In this document: positions 49,201 to 63,400 of the stretch, piece after piece
Numbering within the stretch: position 1 is the first letter of the stretch
Layout of the letters: each line of letters opens with the position of its first letter
Assembly (NCBI GenBank): GCA_963920705.1
Contig: OY987240.1
Location: 930,001 to 994,000 of the forward strand
Reading direction: 5' to 3'
Source: Odiellus spinosus
Taxonomy: Eukaryota > Arthropoda > Arachnida > Opiliones > Phalangiidae
Length of the DNA stretch: 64,000 nucleotides
The notes under the pieces: generated by a model
Told to the model about the DNA's origin: nothing
Seen by the model: only the letters and a program-made list of their open reading frames with translations
Databases searched by the model: none
Made by a program: the position numbers and the translations under genes

Positions 49201-52200
49201 AAAAGCGAATTTTTAAAATCTGAAATTTGACTATTTTGATATTGTATGATTTCTTGAATTGGCCATATTTTTCTTGTTTTTCAACGGATTTTTGAAAACT
49301 CTTATTATTTAGACTGTCCATTAATTGCTCTTTCGAATGACTTTGGTTTTGTCTAAATTGCCAAAACGTGACAAATATAAAATTGGTTAAAATTAAGCCA
49401 AAACGCTTAAAAATCCAAGATTATTGGATTCAAATGGACACAAAACTTTTGATTTTAAAGCGATTTAGACAAAATTAAGACCACTCGAAAGACCAAATTT
49501 TGGTCTATCTAAAAAACAAGAGTTTTGGAAAATCCGTTGAAAAACATGGAAAATATGGCCAATTCAAAAAACATCTAATATCAAAAAGCGAATTTTTAAA
49601 ATCTGAAATTTGACTATTTTGATATAGTATGATTTCTTGAATTGGTCATATTTTTCTTGTTTTTCAACGGATTTTTGAAAACTCTTATTATTTAGACTGC
49701 CCATTAATTGCTCTTTCGAATGAATTTGGTTTTGTCTAAATTGCCAAAACGTGACAAATATAAAATTGGTTAAACGTAAGCAAAAACGCTTAAAAATCCA
49801 AGATTATTGGATTCAAATGGACACAAAACTTTTGATTTTAAAGCGATTTAGACAAAATTAAGACCACTCGAAAGACCAAATTTTGGTCTATCTAAAAAAC
49901 AAGAGTTTAGGAAAATCCGTTGAAAAACATGGAAAATATGGCCAATTCAAAAAACATCTAATATCAAAAAGCGAATTTTTAAAATCTGAAATTTGTCTAT
50001 TTTGATATAGTATGATTTCTTGAATTGGTCATATTTTTCTTGTTTTTCAACGGATTTTTGAAAACTCTTATTATTTAGACTGTCCATTAATTGCTCTTTC
50101 GAATGACTTTGGTTTTGTCTAAATTGCCAAAACGTGACAAATATAAAATTGGTTAAAATTAAGCAAAAACGCTTAAAAATCCAAGATTATTGGATTCAAA
50201 TGGACACAAAACTTTTGATTTTTAAGCGATTTAGACAAAATTAAGACCACTCGAAAGAGCAAATATTGGTCTATCTAAAAAACAAGAGTTTTGGAAAATC
50301 CGTTGAAAAACCTGGAAAATACGGCCGATTCAAAAAACATCTAATATCAAAAAGCGAATTTTTAAAATCTGAAATTTGACTATTTTGATATTGTATGATT
50401 TCTTGAATTGGCCATATTTTTCTTGTTTTTCAACGGATTTTTGAAAACTCTTATTATTTAGACTGTCCATTAATTGCTCTTTCGAATGACTTTGGTTTTG
50501 TCTAAATTGCCAAAACGTGACAAATATAAAATTGGTTAAAATTAAGCCAAAACGCTTAAAAATCCAAGATTATTGGATTCAAATGGACACAAAACTTTTG
50601 ATTTTAAAGCGATTTAGACAAAAGTAAGACCACTCGAAAGACCAAATTTTGGTCTATCTAAAAAACAAGAGTTTTGGAAAATCCGTTGAAAAACATGGAA
50701 AATATGGCCAATTCAAAAAACATCTAATATCAAAAAGCGAATTTTTAAAATCTGAAATTTGACTATTTTGATATAGTATGATTTCTTGAATTGGTCATAT
50801 TTTTCTTGTTTTTCAACGGATTTTTGAAAACTCTTATTATTTAGACTGCCCATTAATTGCTCTTTCGAATGACTTTGGTTTTGTCTAAATTGCCAAAACG
50901 TGACAAATATAAAATTGGTTAAACGTAAGCAAAAACGCTTAAAAATCCAAGATTATTGGATTCAAATGGACATAAAACTTTTGATTTTAAAGCGATTTAG
51001 ACAAAATTAAGACCACTCGAAAGACCAAATTTTGGTCTATCTAAAAAACAAGAGTTTTGGAAAATTCGTTGAAAAACATGGAAAATATAGCCAATTCAAA
51101 AAACATCTAATATCAAAAAGCGAATTTTTAAAATCTGAAATTTGTCTATTTTGATACTGTATGGTTTCTTGAATTGGCCAAATTTTCTTGTTTTTCAACG
51201 GATTTTTGAAAACTCTTATTATTTAGACTGTCCATTAATTGCTCTTTCGAATGGCTTTGGTTTTGTCTAAATTGCCAAAACGTGACAAATATAAAATTGG
51301 TTAAAATTAAGCAAAAACGCTTAAAAATCCAAGATTATTGGATTCAAATGGACACAAAACTTTTGATTTTTAAGCGATTTAGACAAAATTAAGACCACTC
51401 GAAAGAGCAAATATTGGTCTATCTAAAAAACAAGAGTTTTGGAAAATCCGTTGAAAAACCTGGAAAATACGGCTGATTCAAAAAACATCTAATATCAAAA
51501 AGCGAATTTTTAAAATCTGAAATTTGACTATTTTGATATTGTATGATTTCTTGAATTGGCCATATTTTTCTTGTTTTTCAACGGATTTTTGAAAACTCTT
51601 ATTATTTAGACTGTCCATTAATTGCTCTTTCGAATGACTTTGGTTTTGTCTAAATTGCCAAAACGTGACAAATATAAAATTGGTTAAAATTAAGCCAAAA
51701 CGCTTAAAAATCCAAGATTATTGGATTCAAATGGACACAAAACTTTTGATTTTAAAGCGATTTAGACAAAATTAAGACCACTCGAAAGACCAAATTTTGG
51801 TCTATCTAAAAAACAAGAGTTTTGGAAAATTCGTTGAAAAACATGGAAAATATAGCCAATTCAAAAAACATCTAATATCAAAAAGCGAATTTTTAAAATC
51901 TGAAATTTGTCTATTTTGATACTGTATGGTTTCTTGAATTGGCCAAATTTTCTTGTTTTTCAACGGATTTTTGAAAACTCTTATTATTTAGACTGTCCAT
52001 TAATTGCTCTTTCGAATGGCTTTGGTTTTGTCTAAATTGCCAAAACGTGACAAATATAAAATTGGTTAAAATTAAGCAAAAACGCTTAAAAATCCAAGAT
52101 TATTGGATTCAAATGGACACAAAACTTTTGATTTTTAAGCGATTTAGACAAAATTAAGACCACTCGAAAGAGCAAATATTGGTCTATCTAAAAAACAAGA

Positions 52201-54900
52201 GTTTTGGAAAATCCGTTGAAAAACCTGGAAAATACGGCCAATTCAAAAAACATCTAATATCAAAAAGCGAATTTTTAAAATCTGAAATTTGACTATTTTG
52301 ATATTGTATGATTTCTTGAATTGGCCATATTTTTCTTGTTTTTCAACGGATTTTTGAAAACTCTTATTATTTAGACTGTCCATTAATTGCTCTTTCGAAT
52401 GACTTTGGTTTTGTCTAAATTGCCAAAACGTGACAAATATAAAATTGGTTAAAATTAAGCCAAAACGCTTAAAAATCCAAGATTATTGGATTCAAATGGA
52501 CACAAAACTTTTGATTTTAAAGCGATTTAGACAAAATTAAGACCACTCGAAAGACCAAATTTTGGTCTAACTAAAAAACAAGAGTTTTGGAAAATCCGTT
52601 GAAAAACATGGAAAATATGGCCAATTCAAAAAACATCTAATATCAAAAAGCGAATTTTTAAAATCTGAAATTTGACTATTTTGATATAGTATGATTTCTT
52701 GAATTGGTCATATTTTTCTTGTTTTTCAACGGATTTTTGAAAACTCTTATTATTTAGACTGCCCATTAATTGCTCTTTCGAATGACTTTGGTTTTGTCTA
52801 AATTGCCAAAACGTGACAAATATAAAATTGGTTAAACGTAAGCAAAAACGCTTAAAAATCCAAGATTATTGGATTCAAATGGACACAAAACTTTTGATTT
52901 TAAAGCGATTTAGACAAAATTAAGACCACTCGAAAGACCAAATTTTGGTCTATCTAAAAAACAAGAGTTTTGGAAAATTCGTTGAAAAACATGGAAAATA
53001 TAGCCAATTCAAAAAACATCTAATATCAAAAAGCGAATTTTTAAAATCTGAAATTTGTCTATTTTGATACTGTATGGTTTCTTGAATTGGCCAAATTTTC
53101 TTGTTTTTCAACGGATTTTTGAAAACTCTTATTATTTAGACTGTCCATTAATTGCTCTTTCGAATGGCTTTGGTTTTGTCTAAATTGCCAAAACGTGACA
53201 AATATAAAATTGGTTAAAATTAAGCAAAAACGCTTAAAAATCCAAGATTATTGGATTCAAATGGACACAAAACTTTTGATTTTAAAGCGATTTAGACAAA
53301 ATTAAGACCACTCGAAAGACCAAATTTTGGTCTATCTAAAAAACAAGAGTTTTGGAAAATCCGTTGAAAAACCTGGAAAATATGGCCAATTCAAAAAACA
53401 TCTAATATCAAAAAGCGAATTTTTAAAATCTGAAATTTGACTATTTTGATATTGTATGATTTCTTGAATTGGCCATATTTTTCTTGTTTTTCAACGGATT
53501 TTTGAAAACTCTTATTATTTAGACTGCCCATTAATTGCTCTTTCGAATGACTTTGGTTTTGTCTAAATTGCCAAAACGTGACAAATATAAAATTGGTTAA
53601 ACGTAAGCAAAAACGCTTAAAAATCCAAGATTATTGGATTCAAATGGACACAAAACTTTTGATTTTAAAGCGATTTAGACAAAATTAAGACCACTCGAAA
53701 GACCAAATTTTGGTCTATCTAAAAAACAAGAGTTTTGGAAAATTCGTTGAAAAACATGGAAAATATAGCCAATTCAAAAAACATCTAATATCAAAAAGCA
53801 AATTTTTAAAATCTGAAATTTGTCTATTTTGATACTGTATGGTTTCTTGAATTGGCCAAATTTTCTTGTTTTTCAACGGATTTTTGAAAACTCTTATTAT
53901 TTAGACTGTCCATTAATTGCTCTTTCGAATGGCTTTGGTTTTGTCTAAATTGCCAAAACGTGACAAATATAAAATTGGTTAAAATTAAGCAAAAACGCTT
54001 AAAAATCCAAGATTATTGGATTCAAATGGACACAAAACTTGATTTTAAAGCGATTTAGACAAAATTAAGACCACTCGAAAGACCAAATTTTGGTCTATCT
54101 AAAAAACAAGAGTTTTGGAAAATCCGTTGAAAAACCTGGAAAATATGGCCAATTCAAAAAACATCTAATATCAAAAAGCGAATTTTTAAAATCTGAAATT
54201 TGACTATTTTGATATTGTATGATTTCTTGAATTGGCCATATTTTTCTTGTTTTTCAACGGATTTTTGAAAACTCTTATTATTTAGACTGTCCATTAATTG
54301 CTCTTTCGAATGACTTTGGTTTTGTCTAAATTGCCAAAACGTGACAAATATAAAATTGGTTAAAATTAAGCAAAAACGCTTAAAAATCCAAGATTATTGG
54401 ATTCAAATGGACACAAAACTTTTGATTTTAAAGCGATTTAGACAAAATTAAGACCACTCGAAAGACCAAATTTTGGTCTATCTAAAAAGAAAGAGTTTTG
54501 GAAAATCCGTTGAAAAACCTGGAAAATATGGCCAATTCAAAAAACATCTAATATCAAAAAGCGAATTTTTAAAATCTGAAATTTGACTATTTTGATATTG
54601 TATGATTTCTTGAATTGGCCATATTTTTCTTGTTTTTCAACGGATTTTTGAAAACTCTTATTATTTAGACTGTCCATTAATTGCTCTTTCGAATGACTTT
54701 GGTTTTGTCTAAATTGCCAAAACGTGACAAATATAAAATTGGTTAAAATTAAGCCAAAACGCTTAAAAATCCAAGATTATTGGATTCAAATGGACACAAA
54801 ACTTTTGATTTTAAAGCGATTTAGACAAAATTAAGACCACTCGAAAGACCAAATTTTGGTCTATCTAAAAAACAAGAGTTTTGGAAAATCCGTTGAAAAA
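46201..54900. repeat. Gamma-only satellite block with a 2,297-bp hexamer
   Basis: No alpha monomer occurs here. TGATACTGTATGG with GGCCAAATTTTC recurs at 46563, 48860 and 51157 (2,297 each), then at 51922, 53070 and 53835 (765, 1,148, 765). Other markers with 2,297 spacing are ACGGCCGATTC (48024, 50321), ACGGCTGATTC (49172, 51469), GAATGAATTTGG and GAGTTTAGGAAAATCC. The sub-variant GGTTAAACGTAAGC with GACTGCCCATTAAT appears for the first time. About two full hexamers are followed by shorter rearranged pieces. Confidence 0.8.
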
Positions 54901-56430
54901 CATGGAAAATATGGCCAATTCAAAAAACATCTAATATCAAAAAGCGAATTTTTAAAATCTGAAATTTGACTATTTTGATATAGTATGATTTCTTGAATTG
55001 GTCATATTTTTCTTGTTTTTCAACGGATTTTTGAAAACTCTTATTATTTAGACTGCCCATTAATTGCTCTTTCGAATGACTTTGGTTTTGTCTAAATTGC
55101 CAAAACGTGACAAATATAAAATGGGTTGAAATGAAGCTAAAACGCTTAAAAATCAAACATTATTGGACTCAAATGGACACAAAACATTTGATTTTTAAGC
55201 GATTTAGACAAAATCAACACGTATCGAAAGAGCAAATATTGGTCTATCTAAAAAACAAGAGTTTTGGAAAATCCGTTGAAAAACATGGAAAATATGGCCA
55301 ATTCAAAAAACATCTAATATCAAAAAGCGAATTTTTAAAATCTGAAATTTGACTATTTTGATATAGTATGATTTCTTGAATTGGTCATATTTTTCTTGTT
55401 TTTCAACGGATTTTTGAAAACTCTTATTATTTAGACTGTCCATTAATTGCTCTTTCGAATGACTTTGGTTTTGTCTAAATTGCCAAAACGTGACAAATAT
55501 AAAATTGGTTAAAATTAAGCAAAAACGCTTAAAAATCCAAGATTATTGGATTCAAATGGACACAAAACTTTTGATTTTAAAGCGATTTAGACAAAATTAA
55601 GACCACTCGAAAGACCAAATTTTGGTCTATCTAAAAAACAAGAGTTTTGGAAAATCCGTTGAAAAACATGGAAAATATAGCCAATTCAAAAAACATCTCA
55701 TATCAAATAGCGAATTTTTAAAATCTGAAATTTGACTATTTTGATATTGTATGGTTTCTTGATTTAGCCATATTTCTCTTGTTTTTCAACGGATTTTTGA
55801 AAACTCTTATTATTTAGACTGTCCATTAATTGCTCTTTCGAATGGCTTTTTTTTGTCTAAATTGCCAAAACGTGACAAATATAAAATTGGTTAAAATTAA
55901 GAAAAAACGCTTAAAAATCCAAGATTATTGGATTCAAATGAACACAAAACATTTGATTTTTAAGCGATTTAGACAAAATCAACACGTATCGAAAGAGCAA
56001 ATATTGGTCTATCTAAAAAACAAGAGTTTTGGAAAATCCGTTGAAAAACATGGAAAATATGCCAATTCAAAAAACATCTAATATCAAAAAGCGAATTTTT
56101 AAAATCTGAAATTTGACTATTTTGATATTGTATGGTTTCTTGAATTGGCCATATTTTTCTTGTTTTTCAACGGATTTTTTTGAAATCTCTTATTATTTAG
56201 ACTGTCCATTAATTGCTCTTTCGAATGACTTTGGTTTTGTCTAAATTGCCAAAACGTGACAAATATAAAATTGGTTAAAATTATGAAAAAACGCTTAAAA
56301 ATCCAAGATTATTGGATTCAAATGGACACAAAACTTTTGATTTTTAAGCGATTTAGACAAAATTAAGACCACTCGAAAGAGCAAATATTGGTCTATCTAA
56401 AAAACAAGAGTTTTGGAAAATCCGTTGAAA
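54901..56430. repeat. Satellite block: return of alpha copies
   Basis: An alpha copy with GACTGCCCATTAAT upstream (55107) combines a gamma-domain left part with an alpha right part and looks recombinant. At about 55.9 kb another hybrid joins a beta start (AAGAAAAAACG, ATGAACACAAAAC) to alpha AATCAACACGTATCG. The hybrids mark exchange between subfamilies. Confidence 0.65.
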
Positions 56431-59400
56431 AACCTGGAAAATATGGCCATTTCAAAAAACATCTAATATCAAAAAGCGAATTTTTAAAATCTGAAATTTG
56501 ACTATTTTGATATTGTATGATTTCTTGAATTGGACATATTTTTCTTGGTTTTCAACGGATTTTTGAAAACTCTTATTATTTAGACTGTCCATTAATTGCT
56601 CTTTAGAATGACTTTGGTTTTGTCTAAATTGCCAAAACATGACAAATATAAAATGGGTTGAAATGAAGCTAAAACGCTTAAAAATCAAACATTATTGGAT
56701 TCAAATGGACACAAAACATTTGATTTTTAAGCGATTTAGACAAAATCAACACGTATGGAAAGAGCAAATATTGGTCTATCTAAAAAACAAGAGTTTTGGA
56801 AAATCCGTTGAAAAACATGGAAAATATAGCCAATTCAAAAAACATCTCATATCAAAAAGCGAATTTTTAAAATCTGAAATTTGACTATTTTAATATTGTA
56901 TGGTTTCTTGAATTGGCCATATTTCTCTTGTTTTTCAACGGATTTTTGAAAACTCTTATTATTTAGACTGTCCATTAATTGCTCTTTCGAATGGCTTTGG
57001 TTTTGTCTAAATTGACAAAACGTGACAAATATAAAATTGGTTAAAATTAAGAAAAAACGCTTAAAAATCCAAGATTATTGGATTCAAATGAACACAAAAC
57101 TTTTGATTTTTAAGCGATTTAGACAAAATTAAGACCACTCGAAAGAGCTAATATTGGTCTATCTAAAAAACAAGAGTTTTGGAAAATCCGTTGAAAAACA
57201 TGGAAAATATGGACAATTCAAAAAACATCTAATATCAAAAAGCGAATTTTTAAAATCTGAAATTTGACTATTTTGATATTGTATAATTTCTTGAATTGGC
57301 CATATTTTTCTTGTTTTTCAACGGATTTTTGAAAACTCTTATTATTTAGACTGTCCATTAATTGCTCTTTCGAATGACTTTGGTTTTGTCTAAATTGCCA
57401 AAACGTGACAAATATAAAATTGGTTAAAATTAAGCCAAAACGCTTAAAAATCTAAGATTATTGGATTCAAATGGACACAAAACTTTTGATTTTAAAGCGA
57501 TTTAGACAAAATTAAGACCACTCGAAAGACCAAATTTTGGTCTATCTAAAAAACAAGAGTTTTGGAAAATCCGTTGAAAAACATGGAAAATATGGCCAAT
57601 TCAAAAAACATCTAATATCAAAAAGCGAATTTTTAAAATCTGAAATTTGACTATTTTGATATAGTATGATTTCTTGAATTGGTCATATTTTTCTTGTTTT
57701 TCAACGGATTTTTGAAAACTCTTATTATTTAGACTGCCCATTAATTGCTCTTTCGAATGACTTTGGTTTTGTCTAAATTGCCAAAACGTGACAAATATAA
57801 AATTGGTTAAACGTAAGCAAAAACGCTTAAAAATCCAAGATTATTGGATTCAAATGGACACAAAACTTTTGATTTTAAAGCGATTTAGACAAAATTAAGA
57901 CCACTCGAAAGACCAAATTTTGGTCTATCTAAAAAACAAGAGTTTAGGAAAATCCGTTGAAAAACATGAAAATATGGCCAATTCAAAAAACATCTAATAT
58001 CAAAAAGCGAATTTTTAAAATCTGAAATTTGACTATTTTGATATAGTATGATTTCTTGAATTGGTCATATTTTTCTTGTTTTTCAACGGATTTTTGAAAA
58101 CTCTTATTATTTAGACTGTCCATTAATTGCTCTTTCGAATGACTTTGGTTTTGTCTAAATTGCCAAAACGTGACAAATATAAAATTGGTTAAAATTAAGC
58201 AAAAACGCTTAAAAATCCAAGATTATTGGATTCAAATGGACACAAAACTTTTGATTTTTAAGCGATTTAGACAAAATTAAGACCACTCGAAAGAGCAAAT
58301 ATTGGTCTATCTAAAAAACAAGAGTTTTGGAAAATCCGTTGAAAAACCTGGAAAATACGGCCGATTCAAAAAACATCTAATATCAAAAAGCGAATTTTTA
58401 AAATCTGAAATTTGACTATTTTGATATTGTATGATTTCTTGAATTGGCCATATTTTTCTTGTTTTTCAACGGATTTTTGAAAACTCTTATTATTTAGACT
58501 GTCCATTAATTGCTCTTTCGAATGACTTTGGTTTTGTCTAAATTGCCAAAACGTGACAAATATAAAATTGGTTAAAATTAAGCCAAAACGCTTAAAAATC
58601 CAAGATTATTGGATTCAAATGGACACAAAACTTTTGATTTTAAAGCGATTTAGACAAAAGTAAGACCACTCGAAAGACCAAATTTTGGTCTATCTAAAAA
58701 ACAAGAGTTTTGGAAAATCCGTTGAAAAACATGGAAAATATGGCCAATTCAAAAAACATCTAATATCAAAAAGCGAATTTTTAAAATCTGAAATTTGACT
58801 ATTTTGATATAGTATGATTTCTTGAATTGGTCATATTTTTCTTGTTTTTCAACGGATTTTTGAAAACTCTTATTATTTAGACTGCCCATTAATTGCTCTT
58901 TCGAATGACTTTGGTTTTGTCTAAATTGCCAAAACGTGACAAATATAATATTGGTTAAACGTAAGCAAAAACGCTTAAAAATCCAAGATTATTGGATTCA
59001 AATGGACACAAAACTTTTGATTTTAAAGCGATTTAGACAAAATTAAGACCACTCGAAAGACCAAATTTTGGTCTATCTAAAAAACAAGAGTTTTGGAAAA
59101 TCCGTTGAAAAACCTGGAAAATATGGCCATTTCAAAAAACATCTAATATCAAAAAGCGAATTTTTAAAATCTGAAATTTGACTATTTTGATATTGTATGA
59201 TTTCTTGAATTGGACATATTTTTCTTGGTTTTCAACGGATTTTTGAAAACTCTTATTATTTAGACTGTCCATTAATTGCTCTTTAGAATGACTTTGGTTT
59301 TGTCTAAATTGCCAAAACATGACAAATATAAAATGGGTTGAAATGAAGCTAAAACGCTTAAAAATCAAACATTATTGGATTCAAATGGACACAAAACATT

Positions 59401-60400
59401 TGATTTTTAAGCGATTTAGACAAAATCAACACGTATGGAAAGAGCAAATATTGGTCTATCTAAAAAACAAGAGTTTTGGAAAATCCGTTGAAAAACATGG
59501 AAAATATAGCCAATTCAAAAAACATCTCATATCAAAAAGCGAATTTTTAAAATCTGAAATTTGACTATTTTAATATTGTATGGTTTCTTGAATTGGCCAT
59601 ATTTCTCTTGTTTTTCAACGGATTTTTGAAAACTCTTATTATTTAGACTGTCCATTAATTGCTCTTTCGAATGGCTTTGGTTTTGTCTAAATTGACAAAA
59701 CGTGACAAATATAAAATTGGTTAAAATTAAGAAAAAACGCTTAAAAATCCAAGATTATTGGATTCAAATGAACACAAAACTTTTGATTTTTAAGCGATTT
59801 AGACAAAATTAAGACCACTCGAAAGAGCTAATATTGGTCTATCTAAAAAACAAGAGTTTTGGAAAATCCGTTGAAAAACATGGAAAATATGGACAATTCA
59901 AAAAACATCTAATATCAAAAAGCGAATTTTTAAAATCTGAAATTTGACTATTTTGATATTGTATAATTTCTTGAATTGGCCATATTTTTCTTGTTTTTCA
60001 ACGGATTTTTGAAAACTCTTATTATTTAGACTGTCCATTAATTGCTCTTTCGAATGACTTTGGTTTTGTCTAAATTGCCAAAACGTGACAAATATAAAAT
60101 TGGTTAAAATTAAGCCAAAACGCTTAAAAATCTAAGATTATTGGATTCAAATGGACACAAAACTTTTGATTTTAAAGCGATTTAGACAAAATTAAGACCA
60201 CTCGAAAGACCAAATTTTGGTCTATCTAAAAAACAAGAGTTTTGGAAAATCCGTTGAAAAACATGGAAAATATGGCCAATTCAAAAAACATCTAATATCA
60301 AAAAGCGAATTTTTAAAATCTGAAATTTGACTATTTTGATATAGTATGATTTCTTGAATTGGTCATATTTTTCTTGTTTTTCAACGGATTTTTGAAAACT
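56431..60400. repeat. Higher-order repeat, heptamer of 2,680 bp, about 1.5 copies
   Basis: Markers repeat at 2,680 bp: TTTCTTGGTTTTCAACGG (56542 and 59222), CTCTTTAGAATGAC, CCAAAACATGACAAAT (56630 and 59310), AAGAGCTAATATTGG (57143 and 59823) and AAAATCTAAGATT (57446 and 60126). The stretch at 57.8-58.9 kb also shares GAGTTTAGGAAAATCC, ACGGCCGATTC and AAAAGTAAGACC with the hexamers at 47-50 kb, so this block borrowed from that one. Confidence 0.8.
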
Positions 60401-63400
60401 CTTATTATTTAGACTGTCCATTAATTGCTCTTTCGAATGGCTTTGGTTTTGTCTAAATTGCCAAAACGTGACAAATATAAAATTGGTTAAAATTAAGCAA
60501 AAACCCTTAAAAATCCAAGATTATTGGATTCAAATGGACACAAAACTTTTGATTTTAAAGCGATTTAGACAAAATTAAGAACACTCGAAAGACCAAATTT
60601 TGGTCTATCTAAAAAACAAGAGTTTTGGAAAATCCGTTGAAAAACCTGGAAAATATGGCCAATTCAAAAAACATCTAATATCAAAAAGCGAATTTTTAAA
60701 ATCTGAAATTTGACTATTTTGATATTGTATGATTTCTTGAATTGGCCATATTTTTCTTGTTTTTCAACGGATTTTTGAAAACTCTTATTATTTAGACTGT
60801 CCATTAATTGCTCTTTCGAATGACTTTGGTTTTGTCTAAATTGCCAAAACGTGACAAATATAAAATTGGTTAAAATTAAGCAAAAACGCTTAAAAATCCA
60901 AGATTATTGGATTCAAATGGACACAAAACTTTTGATTTTAAAGCGATTTAGACAAAATTAAGACCACTCGAAAGACCAAATTTTGGTCTATCTAAAAAAC
61001 AAGAGTTTTGGAAAATCCGTTAAAAAACCTGGAAAATATGGCCAATTCAAAAAACATCTAATATCAAAAAGCGAATTTTTAAAATCTGAAATTTGACTAT
61101 TTTGATATTGTATGATTTCTTGAATTGGCCATATTTTTCTTGTTTTTCAACGGATTTTTGAAAACTCTTATTATTTAGACTGCCCATTAATTGCTCTTTC
61201 GAATGACTTTGGTTTTGTCTAAATTGCCAAAACGTGACAAATATAAAATTGGTTAAACGTAAGCAAAAACGCTTAAAAATCCAAGATTATTGGATTCAAA
61301 TGGACACAAAACTTTTGATTTTAAAGCGATATAGACAAAATTAAGACCACTCGAAAGACCAAATTTTGGTCTATCTAAAAAACAAGAGTTTTGGAAAATT
61401 CGTTGAAAAACATGGAAAATATAGCCAATTCAAAAAACATCTAATATCAAAAAGCGAATTTTTAAAATCTGAAATTTGTCTATTTTGATACTGTATGGTT
61501 TCTTGAATTGGCCAAATTTTCTTGTTTTTCAACGGATTTTTGAAAACTCTTATTATTTAGACTGTCCATTAATTGCTCTTTCGAATGGCTTTGGTTTTGT
61601 CTAAATTGCCAAAACGTGACAAATATAAAATTGGTTAAAATTAAGCAAAAACGCTTAAAAATCCAAGATTATTGGATTCAAATGGACACAAAACTTTTGA
61701 TTTTAAAGCGATTTAGACAAAATTAAGACCACTCGAAAGACCAAATTTTGGTCTATCTAAAAAACAAGAGTTTTGGAAAATCCGTTGAAAAACCTGGAAA
61801 ATATGGCCAATTCAAAAAACATCTAATATCAAAAAGCGAATTTTTAAAATCTGAAATTTGACTATTTTGATATTGTATGATTTCTTGAATTGGCCATATT
61901 TTTCTTGTTTTTCAACGGATTTTTGAAAACTCTTATTATTTAGACTGTCCATTAATTGCTCTTTCGAATGACTTTGGTTTTGTCTAAATTGCCAAAACGT
62001 GACAAATATAAAATTGGTTAAAATTAAGCAAAAACGCTTAAAAATCCAAGATTATTGGATTCAAATGGACACAAAACTTTTGATTTTAAAGCGATTTAGA
62101 CAAAATTAAGACCACTCGAAAGACCAAATTTTGGTCTATCTAAAAAACAAGAGTTTTGGAAAATCCGTTAAAAAACCTGGAAAATATGGCCAATTCAAAA
62201 AACATCTAATATCAAAAAGCGAATTTTTAAAATCTGAAATTTGACTATTTTGATATTGTATGATTTCTTGAATTGGCCATATTTTTCTTGTTTTTCAACG
62301 GATTTTTGAAAACTCTTATTATTTAGACTGTCCATTAATTGCTCTTTCGAATGACTTTGGTTTTGTCTAAATTGCCAAAACGTGACAAATATAAAATTGG
62401 TTAAAATTAAGCAAAAACGCTTAAAAATCCAAGATTATTGGATTCAAATGGACACAAAACTTTTGATTTTAAAGCGATTTAGACAAAATTAAGACCACTC
62501 GAAAGACCAAATTTTGGTCTATCTAAAAAACAAGAGTTTTGGAAAATCCGTTGAAAAACCTGGAAAATATGGCCATTTCAAAAAACATCTAATATCAAAA
62601 AGCGAATTTTTAAAATCTGAAATTTGACTATTTTGATATTGTATGATTTCTTGAATTGGCCATATTTTTCTTGTTTTTCAACGGATTTTTGAAAACTCTT
62701 ATTATTTAGACTGCCCATTAATTGCTCTTTCGTATGACTTTGGTTTTGTCTAAATTGCCAAAACGTGACAAATATAAAATTGGTTAAACGTAAGCAAAAA
62801 CGCTTAAAAATCCAAGATTATTGGATTCAAATGGACACAAAACTTTTGATTTTAAAGCGATTTAGACAAAATTAAGACCACTCGAAAGACCAAATTTTGG
62901 TCTATCTAAAAAACAAGAGTTTTGGAAAATCCGTTAAAAAACCTGGAAAATATGGCCAATTCAAAAAACATCTAATATCAAAAAGCGAATTTTTAAAATC
63001 TGAAATTTGACTATTTTGATATTGTATGATTTCTTGAATTGGCCATATTTTTCTTGTTTTTCAACGGATTTTTGAAAACTTATTATTTAGACTGCCCATT
63101 AATTGCTCTTTCGAATGACTTTGGTTTTGTCTAAATTGCCAAAACGTGACAAATATAAAATTGGTTAAACGTAAGCAAAAACGCTTAAAAATCCAAGATT
63201 ATTGGATTCAAATGGACACAAAACTTTTGATTTTAAAGCGATTTAGACAAAATTAAGACCACTCGAAAGACCAAATTTTGGTCTATCTAAAAAACAAGAG
63301 TTTTGGAAAATTCGTTGAAAAACATGGAAAATATAGCCAATTCAAAAAACATCTAATATCAAAAAGCGAATTTTTAAAATCTGAAATTTGTCTATTTTGA

